From: Penicillium oxalicum
Taxonomy: Eukaryota; Ascomycota; Eurotiomycetes; Eurotiales; Aspergillaceae
Assembly: GCF_001723175.1 (NCBI RefSeq)
Contig: NC_064653.1
Location: 1,178,001 to 1,242,000, forward strand
DNA length: 64,000 nt
Reading direction: 5' to 3'
In this document: piece after piece, positions 1-9,904 of the stretch
How positions within the stretch are numbered: position 1 is the first letter of the stretch
Layout: every line of letters begins with the position of its first letter
The notes under the pieces: model-generated
Told to the model about the DNA's origin: nothing
The model's database searches: none
What the model saw: the letters and a program-made list of their open reading frames with translations, nothing else
Made by a program: the position numbers and the translations under genes

Positions 1-436
1 AGCAGGGCGGCACCCATGATGGTGATGATGATCGCTGCAATGATACCCAGTACGCCCTCCCAGATATCCTCCGTGGCGGAGAAGGTATCAGTGCCGAGGC
101 CATAAAAGGCACCGATCATGCCGGCGCCGATCGCCAGACAGATACCGACACCCAATGCACATCCCAGCCAAACCTATTGCGCAAGACCAGTTTGTCAGAG
201 GAATGCCATGTCGCAGATCTTGAAGAGGAACTTACTTGTTTGACGAGCCTTTTATACGTCGTCTTGTCTTCTTCATTTCCCAGGGTCTGCTTCAGAAAGG
301 CCAGCAGAACGGAAACAACCACGGTTGTTTCCAAACATTCTCGAAAGAGAATGAAGAACACTATGGCAGTACTGGATATTAGCTGTGGACAGTTGGAAAC
401 GACCGATACCAGCAATTGATGAGGCGGATCATGCAT
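1..436 (-). CDS. ftrA: High-affinity iron permease FTR1 family, N-terminal part (cut by window edge)
   Basis: Plasma-membrane iron permease that works with a multicopper ferroxidase in reductive iron uptake. Exons are complement(236..436) and complement(1..173), with a 62-nt intron (GTAAGT...AATAG); the gene continues off the left edge. The first membrane helix carries the family's REXLE iron-binding motif (FRECLETT), followed by VSVLLAFLKQTLG and, after the join, VWLGCALGVGICLAIGAGM and a further helix. The start at 436 (MHDPPHQ) is only the most upstream in-frame ATG close to the first helix. Family members usually have a much shorter leader before the first helix, so another start or an unseen short intron is possible. 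Family assignment is strong; the choice between FtrA and a paralogue is inference. A ferroxidase partner often lies next to such genes and would be outside the window. Confidence 0.85.
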
Positions 437-660
437 CCTCTGAACAAAGCCGTACCTGTAACTGCGAATACTGGATTGGCACCCATCCTGGATTCTCTTC
501 AGCGACCGAATGCAATGAGAGACGATGTTGGACGGGCTTGAGGTAAGAAGAGGGTTCAGTCCGAGCTTAAGTCCGAGTCTGAGTCTGCATTCACGCACGC
601 GCAAATCAAGGCAAGGCAAGTAGAGACAAACCCCTCTAGCGGAATGGGAGAAAAATGCAA

Positions 661-673
661 ACTGATTGATAAG
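661..673 (+). promoter_or_regulatory. GATA-type motif, first copy of a 13-nt repeat
   Basis: ACTGATTGATAAG occurs here and again, identically, at 1728-1740. It contains TGATAA, which fits the general fungal GATA-factor core HGATAR. This copy is about 225 bp upstream of the putative FTR1 start. It is not a full match to the longer consensus usually quoted for SreA (ATCWGATAA), so binding by SreA is speculation. Confidence 0.3.
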
Positions 674-1727
674 GGCCAGTGTGTGAGATTTTAATGTTTG
701 GTCGGTCTTTTAGCGTGCTGATCGATTTTCCCGTGGGAGGCCCGGAGTCCGAAATGAAAATTACTAGCGTGTCAATGCTACGCAGTCAGGGAAAGTTGGG
801 GCCCCACTCAAGTTCCATATCTGATCATTCTAGTCAACAATGACCGAGCGGCATTCCTGCGGGTCCACAGGAGCCAGTTGTCGTTCCATGTGGTGAACAG
901 CCCAATGTCCCCGATCTGCCTTTGTGCCCGACTGTTGCAGCTTCGCAGCTGAGCCCGCTAGGGTTCGCAGGGCTCAATGGCACGAGTGAAAAGCAACGGG
1001 GCGAAGAGCAACACAGGCAGAATTCTCTTCTAAGATGTATTAGTCTCGAGGAAATTCCGGCCAAAGTCACATTAACCAGCTTATTTCTCACGAGCGCTCG
1101 TGCAGGGTCATTGTGCGCCATTGTCAAGTTCCCTACGCGGGGTTTCTCGAAAGGGGTCCACGCGTAGACTCGGACAGGATTTAACCAGGACAAGATCAGG
1201 GTCTAGACATGCCATCCTCGATCGCAGCTGAATCGACTAACGGGCGGCGCCTTCTAATGCCTCCGCCACGGTGCAAAAATCATCGATTCCGTGTCTCCCG
1301 GATGGTCACTGCTCCGCGAAGAAGTGGGCCGAAGCCAGAATATGCCAGAATGGGTGTCTAACTGATCGCATATCTCCACCTACAGAATCAGTAGAACTAC
1401 GGGCCAGGTTGAAGCTTGCTCGAAAACGGCCACAAAAAACACGGCGCTCGCCGAGACTCGGCCGCTGGAAGGTTTCTCACGACACCCACACCATGGTGTG
1501 TTGGTGTTGTTGAAACAGCACCGCGCCGCAGACAATGATGGGGATTGCAGTACACTATTCTTGGGCTTCATATGACATGCTATCTCGACCTCTTGATCTG
1601 CGTCCTATGAGGCATTGTGCTTGTTGGCTTATCGAAAAATGATGGATCATCGGACGTTGCCTGGGTTCCACCTGCAAAAACGCAGATGAGCAAGATCATC
1701 TAATCAACATGATGAATTGATTAGGTT

Positions 1728-1740
1728 ACTGATTGATAAG
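1728..1740 (+). promoter_or_regulatory. GATA-type motif, second copy of the 13-nt repeat
   Basis: Exact second copy of ACTGATTGATAAG (first at 661-673). It lies between the FTR1 gene and the MFS gene, about 1.3 kb upstream of FTR1. Its role is unknown. Confidence 0.25.
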
Positions 1741-2165
1741 AATCGTCCAGCCGCCAAGTCCACACGGCGGATCACTCGATCCACCTCTCACTAACCTCCG
1801 TTTGGTCCCAACGTCCGAAGGATGGTTCTGCGGTGAGACAACTGCGGGAAGGCTGCTTTGGGTTCAGTCGTACGGGCAGGCAGGTGAAATAGGCAATTGT
1901 ACATGGGAGCGAAAACGACGAGCTCGCTTGCCTCTCTATGTATCATGTCGTATGACCCCAGCTTGTCGGGCTTGGCCTTCCCATTTCGGGTCGGTCTGAG
2001 CAGAATATGTCTGACTAAAATGCGGTCAAGGCTTCACGTACAAGAATCTTCTGTCAAATGGAAGTTACGGCACGAATGGTGATATGGTTATACAGAGGGA
2101 TTCACACCGGACTGCTTTTGATCGGCCGGCCTTGGCTCGGCTGCTAAAATATCATGAAGGCATGA

Positions 2166-3710
2166 TCACGGGCCCTCAGCTAACGTGCCCAAGGAATTCT
2201 CGGCCGTTGCCGCGTCCACAGGTTGCGCTCGACGCTCTTCCCAGTAGCACTTGAGGGTGAATAACATACTGAGCAGGATTCCCAGTCCCCCTAGACCTGT
2301 CGCAAAGTACAGAGCACCGCGATATCCTCTGAGGACATCTGCAGAAGTTCTCCCGCCGTTATTGACATGAACCTCGACCGTTCCCGCAAATCCCAAACTG
2401 AGGGAGATGCTGTAGTTCACCACCGTCGTGACCAACGAGGCAGCGATACCTTGGTGTTTCCTCTCGACCGAGTTTGACAGCATGAGCGTCGCAGCGGGAA
2501 ATGACATATCCATGCCCCACGGTATGACCAAGAGACAGACGAATGTCAATGCCCAATACGTCTGGTCGACGGGAGCAATGGCTGTGAAGATGTTACCCAG
2601 GGTGAAAGCCGTCATGGACATGACCATGATCCACCCGGGTCGAATTCGGGCAATCAATAGCCCAGTCACAAAGCAAGCCAAAATTCCTACCGGCGCAGCG
2701 GGCACAAACTCTGCCGAGCCCAGGAGAGGACTCGTGTGCCGGAATTCGATCTGAAATCTCCAGAAATACCAGATCCATGTTCCGAACGCGCCCCATCCAC
2801 ACGCAACACAGCCCAGAACAAACGAGACATCTCGGCTGAACGCCTGAAATGGGATCAAAGGATGCTCCGCAATTCGGAATTCCACCACGAAGAATCCAAC
2901 AATCAACAGGATTCCAAGAATCAACAAGATGTAGACATATGGAGTACTCCATCCTGCGACAGGAGCCTGGTTCCAAGCGATATTGATCAAAACCAATCCA
3001 CCGATACCGCACAGTCCACCCAGAGCATCCAGCGCCATGAGAAGATCCGTCCAAGTGTTTACCTGGGGAGTGGAGTCATGATGGATGGACGGGACCACCA
3101 TGAGGCCCAGTCCCGCACAGGCAACTGCGACAAAAGCCTGTGTCCAAAATGTCCATGGCCACCATGCAAGTTGTGAGAAGAGAGCACTGAAGGTTGCACC
3201 CAATACAGCGCTGTTGGGTGCCACCGCGCCAAAAAGTGCAAAGATCATGGCTTTTTTCTTCCCGGGCGGGTAGGTTGCACCCAGAATAGCCAGTCCGTTC
3301 GGAAGCACCATCGCAGCGCCAATGCCCTGGAGGACTCGTGCAAAGATGAACAAAATGTGGTTGGAGTAGACACTGAGTCCGGCGACCAGCGACCAGAGCG
3401 CGATCCAAAGAAATCCAGCGAGGAAGATCCGCCGATATCCAAAGAGATCACCACATCGGCCAAAGATCAAGATGAAGGTGCCCACGGTCAGCGAGTAGCC
3501 AGCCAAGAACCAGCTCAGGATACCCGAGTCGGTGACTCCAAAACTCTCGCCGAGAATATCAAGGTTTGACAGACAGACGCCAACATTGGTCTGCGTCATG
3601 AATTGTGCCATGCAAACTACCGTTATAAACAGTGCTTCCCGACATATTGAGAATGATGGTGCCATCGAAGGCACCACGGTCGACGGCTTGGATGACTGAT
3701 CTGCCTCCAT
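2166..3710 (-). CDS. MFS transporter, DHA2 drug:H+ antiporter-like (ATR1 type)
   Basis: Intronless, 514 aa. The first ATG in frame is at 3710 (MEADQSSKPS); the frame is open a little further upstream only from a GTG. A soluble N-terminus of about 25 residues is followed by a series of hydrophobic helices. A motif-A-like loop, GRCGDLFGYRR, sits near residues 84-94, and an antiporter-type segment (ARVLQGIGAAMVLPNG) follows two helices later. The overall pattern resembles the fungal aminotriazole-resistance (Atr1/Amf1) branch of DHA2 exporters. The substrate cannot be read from sequence; candidates are toxic small molecules, boron or ammonium-like compounds. No dedicated biosynthetic gene is adjacent. 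Confidence 0.85.
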   Translation of the reverse strand: MEADQSSKPSTVVPSMAPSFSICREALFITVVCMAQFMTQTNVGVCLSNLDILGESFGVTDSGILSWFLAGYSLTVGTFILIFGRCGDLFGYRRIFLAGFLWIALWSLVAGLSVYSNHILFIFARVLQGIGAAMVLPNGLAILGATYPPGKKKAMIFALFGAVAPNSAVLGATFSALFSQLAWWPWTFWTQAFVAVACAGLGLMVVPSIHHDSTPQVNTWTDLLMALDALGGLCGIGGLVLINIAWNQAPVAGWSTPYVYILLILGILLIVGFFVVEFRIAEHPLIPFQAFSRDVSFVLGCVACGWGAFGTWIWYFWRFQIEFRHTSPLLGSAEFVPAAPVGILACFVTGLLIARIRPGWIMVMSMTAFTLGNIFTAIAPVDQTYWALTFVCLLVIPWGMDMSFPAATLMLSNSVERKHQGIAASLVTTVVNYSISLSLGFAGTVEVHVNNGGRTSADVLRGYRGALYFATGLGGLGILLSMLFTLKCYWEERRAQPVDAATAENSLGTLAEGP

Positions 3711-4099
3711 GGCGGGGTGCACAAGAGGTCCGGGCCAGGTCTATCGGGTTGAAGATAGATATAAATATTGAGCAAAAAAGCTAAAAAAAAAACCATGGAA
3801 AACACCATATCGCTTTCGACAGAAGAGTAGACGGATGAAGAGAGCCGTGTCACTCTCGCCGTTGCGAATGAAAATTGGGTGGATCCAACCCTGCCTGCTT
3901 CGATGAGAGTACCCTGGAGCTTCGGCACATCATGCATCTGCGGTGCCGAAGATGGCCCCAAATAGTGTCGGATCGCGATGAAAAAAAGTATTTGCCGTCG
4001 GAAAATCTCCACTCCGCCGACTGAATCGAGACAAGTAGGCAGGTAGAGACAAAAGACCATGTGGCGCGGGAAGAAAACAAAATTCAAAAAGAAATAGCG
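3711..4099. other. Intergenic, MFS promoter
   Basis: Upstream region of the minus-strand MFS transporter and 3' flank of tRNA-Cys copy 1. A-rich patches (3770-3792) lie close to the MFS start. No gene is seen. Confidence 0.6.
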
Positions 4100-4172
4100 A
4101 GCACCGAAGGCGATTTGAACGCCTGACCCTAGGATCTGCAATCCCATACTCTAACCCCTGAGCTACCGGTGC
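4086..4172. repeat. Left arm of an 87-bp inverted repeat containing tRNA-Cys
   Basis: The reverse complement of 4086-4172 is identical to 4373-4459. The arms contain the whole 73-nt tRNA-Cys gene plus 14 nt of 3' flank ending in the T-rich Pol III terminator. The sequences differ from the base before the tRNA 5' end and from the base after the T run. The spacer between the arms is 200 bp. Confidence 0.93.
4100..4172 (-). tRNA. tRNA-Cys (GCA), copy 1
   Basis: Full cloverleaf without intron, 73 nt. The acceptor stem GCACCGG pairs with TCGGTGC, the D stem is GCTC/GAGT, the anticodon stem TGGGA/TCCTA encloses loop TTGCAGA (anticodon GCA), and the T arm is AGGCG-TTCAAAT-CGCCT. The discriminator base is U, as expected for eukaryotic tRNA-Cys. 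A TTTCTTTTT run follows as Pol III terminator. It is identical to the plus-strand copy at 4373-4445. Confidence 0.93.
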
Positions 4173-4372
4173 TGACATATCTTTTTCCAGGAAAATTTGA
4201 TCTATATCGAAATTCAATCTGTCACTAAATTCTCATTCACCCTGTGCTTGCTAAATGGGTGGTCTGTTTTATTATGATCCGTTGTTTTTGAACAATATTC
4301 GAGAAATAACCGTGAGGGCTTCAATTCTAATTTAGATTATATATTGGTAGTGATTTGAGTTTGGCACAACAA

Positions 4373-4445
4373 GCACCGGTAGCTCAGGGGTTAGAGTATG
4401 GGATTGCAGATCCTAGGGTCAGGCGTTCAAATCGCCTTCGGTGCT
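4373..4445 (+). tRNA. tRNA-Cys (GCA), copy 2
   Basis: Identical in all 73 nt to the minus-strand copy at 4100-4172, with the same anticodon GCA, U discriminator and first part of the T-rich terminator. The two genes are transcribed away from each other, with 5' ends 200 bp apart, so their upstream regions share one short spacer. Confidence 0.93.
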
Positions 4446-4459
4446 CGCTATTTCTTTTT
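4373..4459. repeat. Right arm of the 87-bp inverted repeat containing tRNA-Cys
   Basis: Perfect inverted partner of 4086-4172. A perfect repeat that stops close to the transcribed unit suggests a recent inverted duplication or gene conversion between the two tRNA genes. Confidence 0.93.
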
Positions 4460-5399
4460 AGATTTTTTTGCTCCCATCTCAACCTTAGTGCTGCAGTCTC
4501 CTGGATTGTCCATTCACTGTTCGGAGAATTCCCTATTAGATCCCAGCTGGATTTTACCAGTTTCTGCACCGTTCAAAGGGAGAAAGTTCGGTCGGCTTAT
4601 GTCCGACTTGTCCTGCCTTGGTGGTTATCTGCTACTCCAGGCATTATTTATTTCATGCCAACAGACTTACCAGTTCAGTCTTTATTCGACAACCTCCTAC
4701 CGTCGACATGACTCGGGCGTCTGATACAGTTCAATTATATATCTCAAGAGTGTGTTTCTACTAACATATTTGCGTCGATACCCGACCAAGACGGATCACA
4801 GCTCTGACCGGGTCCATCCATTTCCACACCGATGCCGGGACCTGACTCTTTGAAATAACTAGAGGCCTCGACAGACTTGAAAGGCGCCCGGTGCGATATA
4901 TTCCCGCGATCAATCATGTTCTAGACTGCCGGAAGTGAGCCATAGTGGATCTAAAGGCCAACTCTTGGTCTGCAAGTCATAGCTAGAACCATACCACATT
5001 GATGCGAGGCTCTATTCTAACCCCAAATATTTATTTCTCCTATGTTGCCAGAGCGCTTCAACATTAAATGCCACAGCTGCTCGAGAGCCACGGGCATAGC
5101 AGGGAATATCCGACCGTCTATCAAAATCGAAATCATTGAATGAACACGAATAGTCGCGCTGACAAGAGGACGGGAACATGGCGGGGCGACAGGTGATGGT
5201 TTACGATTGATGTAATGGCCACCACTTAATGCACGCAACCGCTGCGGGGAACGACTGGATTTTGATCCTTCAATGTAAGGTTTCCCATAAATGAATCTTC
5301 TATTACTGAAAGCTCCTTACCAAGATTTCTGATCCTCTTCACGGAGGGTACCACCATCAAAAGAGTTCCTGTGGAATCAGATCCATTTCCATCAGCACC
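4446..5399. other. Intergenic, upstream of the amidohydrolase gene
   Basis: Contains the tRNA-Cys copy 2 terminator and the promoter of the plus-strand amidohydrolase. No other gene is supported. Confidence 0.6.
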
Positions 5400-6749
5400 A
5401 TGTCTTCCGTCCCTCCAGTGCCGGGCTCTAATATTAAGCCCTGGGCTCGACCGAATGCTCATAAATACTGTTTCACCAACGCCAATGTGATCGATGTGAA
5501 GTCTGGCAAACTCTTAAAAGATGCCACAGTCATCACTTGCGATGGGAAAATCCAATCCGTGGCTCTTGCCTCCTCAGATCCCATCCCCGCCGACGCGAGG
5601 GAGATTGATTGCGGAGGACGCTTTCTCTGCCCCGGTCTCTTCGATGCTCATGTCCATCTCTGTGCAGTGCCTGGCTTCCAAGATCTCTCCAAAGCATTTG
5701 GAAACCCCAATGATGTCCACCTGCTTCGACAACCATACACAGCAGCACAGATGCTGCATCGGGGATTCACGAGCATCCGTGACTGTGGTGGTGCTCAGCT
5801 GGCCATCAAGGAGGCCATTGAGGATGGGGTCTTTCCCGGCCCACGAATTTTTATATCGGGCCACGCGTTGTCCCAGTTCGGGGGACATGGTGACCTGCGT
5901 GGATCTCACGACCACATCCAGTGCTGCGGTGGAATCCACCATGGCAATTCCCTAGGACGCCTTTGCAACGGGGTACCGGATTGCATGGCTGCCGTGCGAG
6001 AGGAGATCCGGTGTGGTGCGGATTTTATCAAAATCATGGGATCTGGAGGCGTAGCGTCTCCCACCGACAAGCTGGAGCATCTTCAATTCACTGCTGCCGA
6101 GATCCAGGCGATGGTGGAATGTGCCAGCAATGCCGGGACATTTGTCACAGCTCATGCATACACCGTGAAAGCCATCCGGCACTGTGTCGAGAACGGGGTG
6201 AAAGGCATTGAACATGGGAATTTCCTGGATTCCCCTACGGCTGCATTGCTAGCCAAGAATCAAGTCTATCTCACACCCACCCTCATCGCATACGATCAGA
6301 TGGCCTCGGACCAGTGGAAGGGGTACCTACCTGCAGAATCACAGGCGAAAAACTCCCAAGTCTTGAAATCGGGTCTTGAAGCGCTGAGAATCGCCTCGGA
6401 TGCCGGCGTTAAGATGTGCTACGGATCAGATCTACTTGGCCCTCTCGGTTCTGCTCAGACTCAGGAGTTCCGACTTCGCTCCCAGATTCTGACTCCGCTT
6501 GAAGTGCTACAAAGTGCGACCGTCAACCCAGCGGAGATGATGGGCTGTGGGAACTCAATTGGCCAGATTAAAGAAGGCTTTCAAGCCGACATGATTGTTT
6601 TGAGTGAAAATCCCCTCGAAGATGTCACTGTGTTTGATGACCCTGAGAGTTGTGTCCTTGGTGTGATGAAAGATGGCCGGATCTACAAGAGTCGCTGGGA
6701 GGACCTTCCTGAAGACTGGGAGATTCCAGTGCGAGTCAAGTACAATTGA
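5400..6749 (+). CDS. Metal-dependent amidohydrolase, ochratoxinase-like
   Basis: Intronless, 449 aa, amidohydrolase (imidazolonepropionase/prolidase-like) superfamily. These enzymes hydrolyse amide bonds at a binuclear metal site in a TIM barrel. Expected ligands are visible in order: HxH at H84 and H86 (DAHVHL), a lysine that could be carbamylated at K211 (FIKIMGSGG), H252 (AHAYT), H272 (IEHGN) and D344 (YGSDLLG). The spacing K-H-H (41 and 20 residues) matches what I recall for Aspergillus ochratoxinase. No signal peptide is evident at the N-terminus (MSSVPPVPGS), unlike the secreted enzyme. The closing beta-sandwich segment (GFQADMIVLSENPLEDV) is typical of the superfamily. The true substrate is unknown: ochratoxin-like amides, N-acyl amino acids and dipeptides are all possible. 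Confidence 0.88.
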   Translation: MSSVPPVPGSNIKPWARPNAHKYCFTNANVIDVKSGKLLKDATVITCDGKIQSVALASSDPIPADAREIDCGGRFLCPGLFDAHVHLCAVPGFQDLSKAFGNPNDVHLLRQPYTAAQMLHRGFTSIRDCGGAQLAIKEAIEDGVFPGPRIFISGHALSQFGGHGDLRGSHDHIQCCGGIHHGNSLGRLCNGVPDCMAAVREEIRCGADFIKIMGSGGVASPTDKLEHLQFTAAEIQAMVECASNAGTFVTAHAYTVKAIRHCVENGVKGIEHGNFLDSPTAALLAKNQVYLTPTLIAYDQMASDQWKGYLPAESQAKNSQVLKSGLEALRIASDAGVKMCYGSDLLGPLGSAQTQEFRLRSQILTPLEVLQSATVNPAEMMGCGNSIGQIKEGFQADMIVLSENPLEDVTVFDDPESCVLGVMKDGRIYKSRWEDLPEDWEIPVRVKYN

Positions 6750-8050
6750 GAATCATTTTGAGCTCAGAAAGGCTCCGATTTGATCAGGCCGCTCATTGAT
6801 CTGGATTTTTTTTCTTCCCCTCGGATACAAATTGTATGAGTAGAAACTATTCGAATAGGAGGTATTTGCAAAGACATTCGTTGAGAGTCAAGCTTCTAAA
6901 TCAGTTTCGCGCGAATCATGCCCACGGATCGAGATGGGACACAGCATGTGAAAATACCGTCTGTGGCAAGCCCTGAATCTGAAAAGAGATGGATGCCCCG
7001 ACGCGCGTGTGAAATCTGGGCGTCTTTTCTAGAATCAATAAATCCATGCTTGTGCATGATTGCCGCACGTACCTGGTGGTCGAAGTATGGTGCGAAATGA
7101 ACCTCCGATAATCAAGCACCACTTCATCGTAAGGAGCATTCCACGCAATTGAGGGCAAAAAGTCAACACCACAGCACACTCTGTACTACCCTAAAATCGG
7201 CTCTTTCCGAAGAAAAGCTTTCTACAGTTCTACCCTGCGTGCAGATTGCATGGCCGCGGCGTGCAGATCGTTTTAAAATCCGGGGCCGAATCTGACGCTA
7301 GGTCGAATATGGTCGTATCTGGCGCTGTGTTCATCCATATCGACCGAGATGAGTAAGCTACCCAACAAATTCCTCACTTGATCATGATATTTATGGGATT
7401 TTGCCGATCAAGCATTCGTTCGCGAGTCTTGATATGAGTGTTCCTCAGTCCCCAGGCGTGTCCCCGACGGGGAGGACGTGAAGCAGCGTGATTCTTCCTC
7501 TCCTATCACAGGCTAGTTTGGCTTGTAGTGATCTGCAACATCTGATTCACAGCACTGTGTTGGGGGCCATGAGGATAAACTTTCCCTCTGGAAGACTAGC
7601 CTCACAAATCTGCAACTATCAACTCTCGGAAGTCAAGTATAAGAGGCAATCGAGATACATTTGCCCGTAGGCGCAGATCGCCGCTTTGTTGACGTATGTG
7701 TGTGCACTGAGTAGCTAAAAAAAACACACCATGTTTCGAGCTCCTAAATCCTCTGAACAGAAAACCCCATTTTCCCCAAGGGGTGATGTCGTCGATTCGA
7801 CTCACTGGACCTTCACCATGCATGGGGCCATTTTATTAGCAAGAGATCAACACAGTCAGTACTCCAGACCGCCCAGTTGAGGCCACCAAAATTAGTATAT
7901 AACATTCGAAGTCCTGCCTGTGATGGTAATTTTTTTTATTCATCAACACAGATTCAATCGAAGCATTCCTATACCAAGAACGACTAACAAATCGAATTTT
8001 CCTTGTTCATCAACACCCGCCAAGTTCAATCATCTTCCCCTAGGATCACG
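6750..8050. other. Intergenic between amidohydrolase and secreted-protein genes
   Basis: No coding region is supported. Its right end is the promoter and leader of the secreted-protein gene, with a TATATAA-like stretch near 7895-7901 about 150 bp before the ATG. Confidence 0.55.
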
Positions 8051-9053
8051 ATGATCGCGAGATTCCTGGCTCTGGCCCTCTGCGCCGCTCCATTCTTTGC
8101 GCAGGCCCTCCCTGCTGCCGTCATCGAGGACCTAGAGCAAGTAAACATTACCACCGCCGACATTGAGATTATGCTCAACAAGCGAGCTGGGGATGCTGCT
8201 TGTCCCGACGCTACCGGCCAGACCTCCAAGTGGGCAAATCAGGGCAACGACGGCAATGGTCACTACGCTGGTTCCTGCGGCAGTACCGACCATGGCAAAG
8301 CCCACTGTTGGAGTGATATCTACCTGACCCAGGCTCAAACCCTGTGGCAGCCGTGGAGAGACTGCTCAGAATATGTCAATTGCGCAAACTCCGATAGCTG
8401 CCAGATCTCTCATCTCAAATCGATCCAGGCGTGTGCCACCTGGTCAACCTCGGTTGGATTTGAGGCGGGTATCACGAGCGAGATACTCAACGTCGGTGCG
8501 AGCTATACTTCCGAGCACGGGGGTTCTTCATGTGCAACAACCACAGACACTTATCAAATCGGATGGTTAGTATTATACATGGGATTCCTCATGCTGTATA
8601 GAACTTGGGTGGTGGCCAACGAGGGCCTCCCCAACACCCTTCAACCCCCACCCCCTCCTGTCCTGAGATGTGAAGAGCTGTTGCTGATTCTCTCTCCAAT
8701 CAATCAGGAAGGATGACGCCTGTCACAAACTCGTCGCCAGCGCCCAGATCGTCCGCCTTTCGGGGTACATTCGTCGCACCTGCAAAAAGCCCCTGCACAA
8801 CGAGCCTCAGCGCAGCGATGGGGATTACACGTAAGTCTGTAAACAAGCCGGGCAGCGTGCCAGCCTTATACTTGAATAGAAGAGGCCTCATACTTACGAT
8901 GACCTCGCACGCAGTCGCGGTTGGACTGATTGGCAGGCCGATTTTCCAACCGGCAAGTGGGAATACAGCGGCAAGTACCACTGCGATGTTGACGCAAGTC
9001 AGAAGACGAACGAGCTCCCTCCGGCGGGCAAGATCTACCCGGTGAAGGCTTGA
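8051..9053 (+). CDS. Small secreted cysteine-rich protein with Kex2-type propeptide
   Basis: Exons 8051..8565, 8708..8830 and 8915..9053 give 258 aa; both introns are GT-AG and keep the frame. The N-terminus MIARFLALALCAAPFFAQA is a clear signal peptide. A short acidic propeptide follows and ends in a dibasic KR site near residue 51 (IEIMLNKR), typical of Kex2 processing. The mature part is about 207 residues with roughly 11 cysteines, many Trp/Gly/Ser/Asp residues and no membrane segment. The frame is also open upstream of the ATG (from a TTG at 8003), but the ATG at 8051 starts the signal peptide exactly. I do not recognise the family. Possible roles are antimicrobial or effector-like, but nothing in the sequence proves this. 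Confidence 0.75.
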
Positions 9054-9904
9054 GAAGTGTGTGACTGAGGGGTTCTTGATCTAGTTCACAACCCATATGG
9101 TACCCTTGATTCCCGCCTAGTCGAGATATAAGTCCAGGCATGGGGTTAGATTTTGGTTAATTAGAAGAGCAGATTTAGTACTTTCTCACGCAGGGCTGCT
9201 AATAAAGTAGGTAGCGGTGAGCTCAGCCAAATTTGCTGTTTGAATTAAGTTATGCGCGATATAGTCAAGATTTCGATGGTGATTAATTTCTTATCATGAT
9301 CTATCCGTGATCCTTCGACAGATGATGCTGATTTGGCGATACTGCATGTCATGTTCCATGGCTGCCTTGAACCAAGTGTCTTGAAAGTAGTAATATTACA
9401 TAACACTCATAGGAAATGTTGTTGGCTCTCCAAGTTTTGGTCGCGGACCGACACCAGCATGAGGATGAGAAATCCGGTGGGCAGGCCGGTGTGGAGCGGG
9501 TGGGAGGACCGGTTCGGCGTCCGTAGTTTCATGAGGTCATCAACACTTTGTCTCGCATTGGATCAATTCATCAACCAATGCATTACAATTTCATCGGCAG
9601 AGGGGCAATTGAACGTGCTACCAAGGTCCATCTTTGGTTGAAAACAGTTGGAGTTTCTTTAGAATGACGGATTATATTAATCAGCAACATCCATAGGTAG
9701 GCCGGTGTATGCTACAACGTGGTTAGTCAGTAAACAAGCCATGTTGAAGTTGAAGGCTTCTCCATTTGTAATCCTGTTCAAAAACTGTTCAACTAGCTAG
9801 TTATATAAACTTGTCTCCATACCTGTTGATTTCCTTGATCATTCGAATTTCCCTAAGGTCACTTAAGCACGCAGGAAAGCAACCATTCCAACTGTCGCCC
9901 AATC
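9054..9904. other. Intergenic
   Basis: 3' flank of the secreted-protein gene and promoter of the MDR oxidoreductase. No gene or repeat is supported. Confidence 0.55.

Larger units (their letters stand above)
437..2165. other. Intergenic region, FTR1 promoter side
   Basis: No coding region can be supported here: the open frames are short, lack family features and overlap on both strands. It holds the promoter of the minus-strand FTR1 gene and the 3' flank of the MFS gene. The only structure I noted is a 13-nt direct repeat containing TGATAA, annotated separately. Confidence 0.6.
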
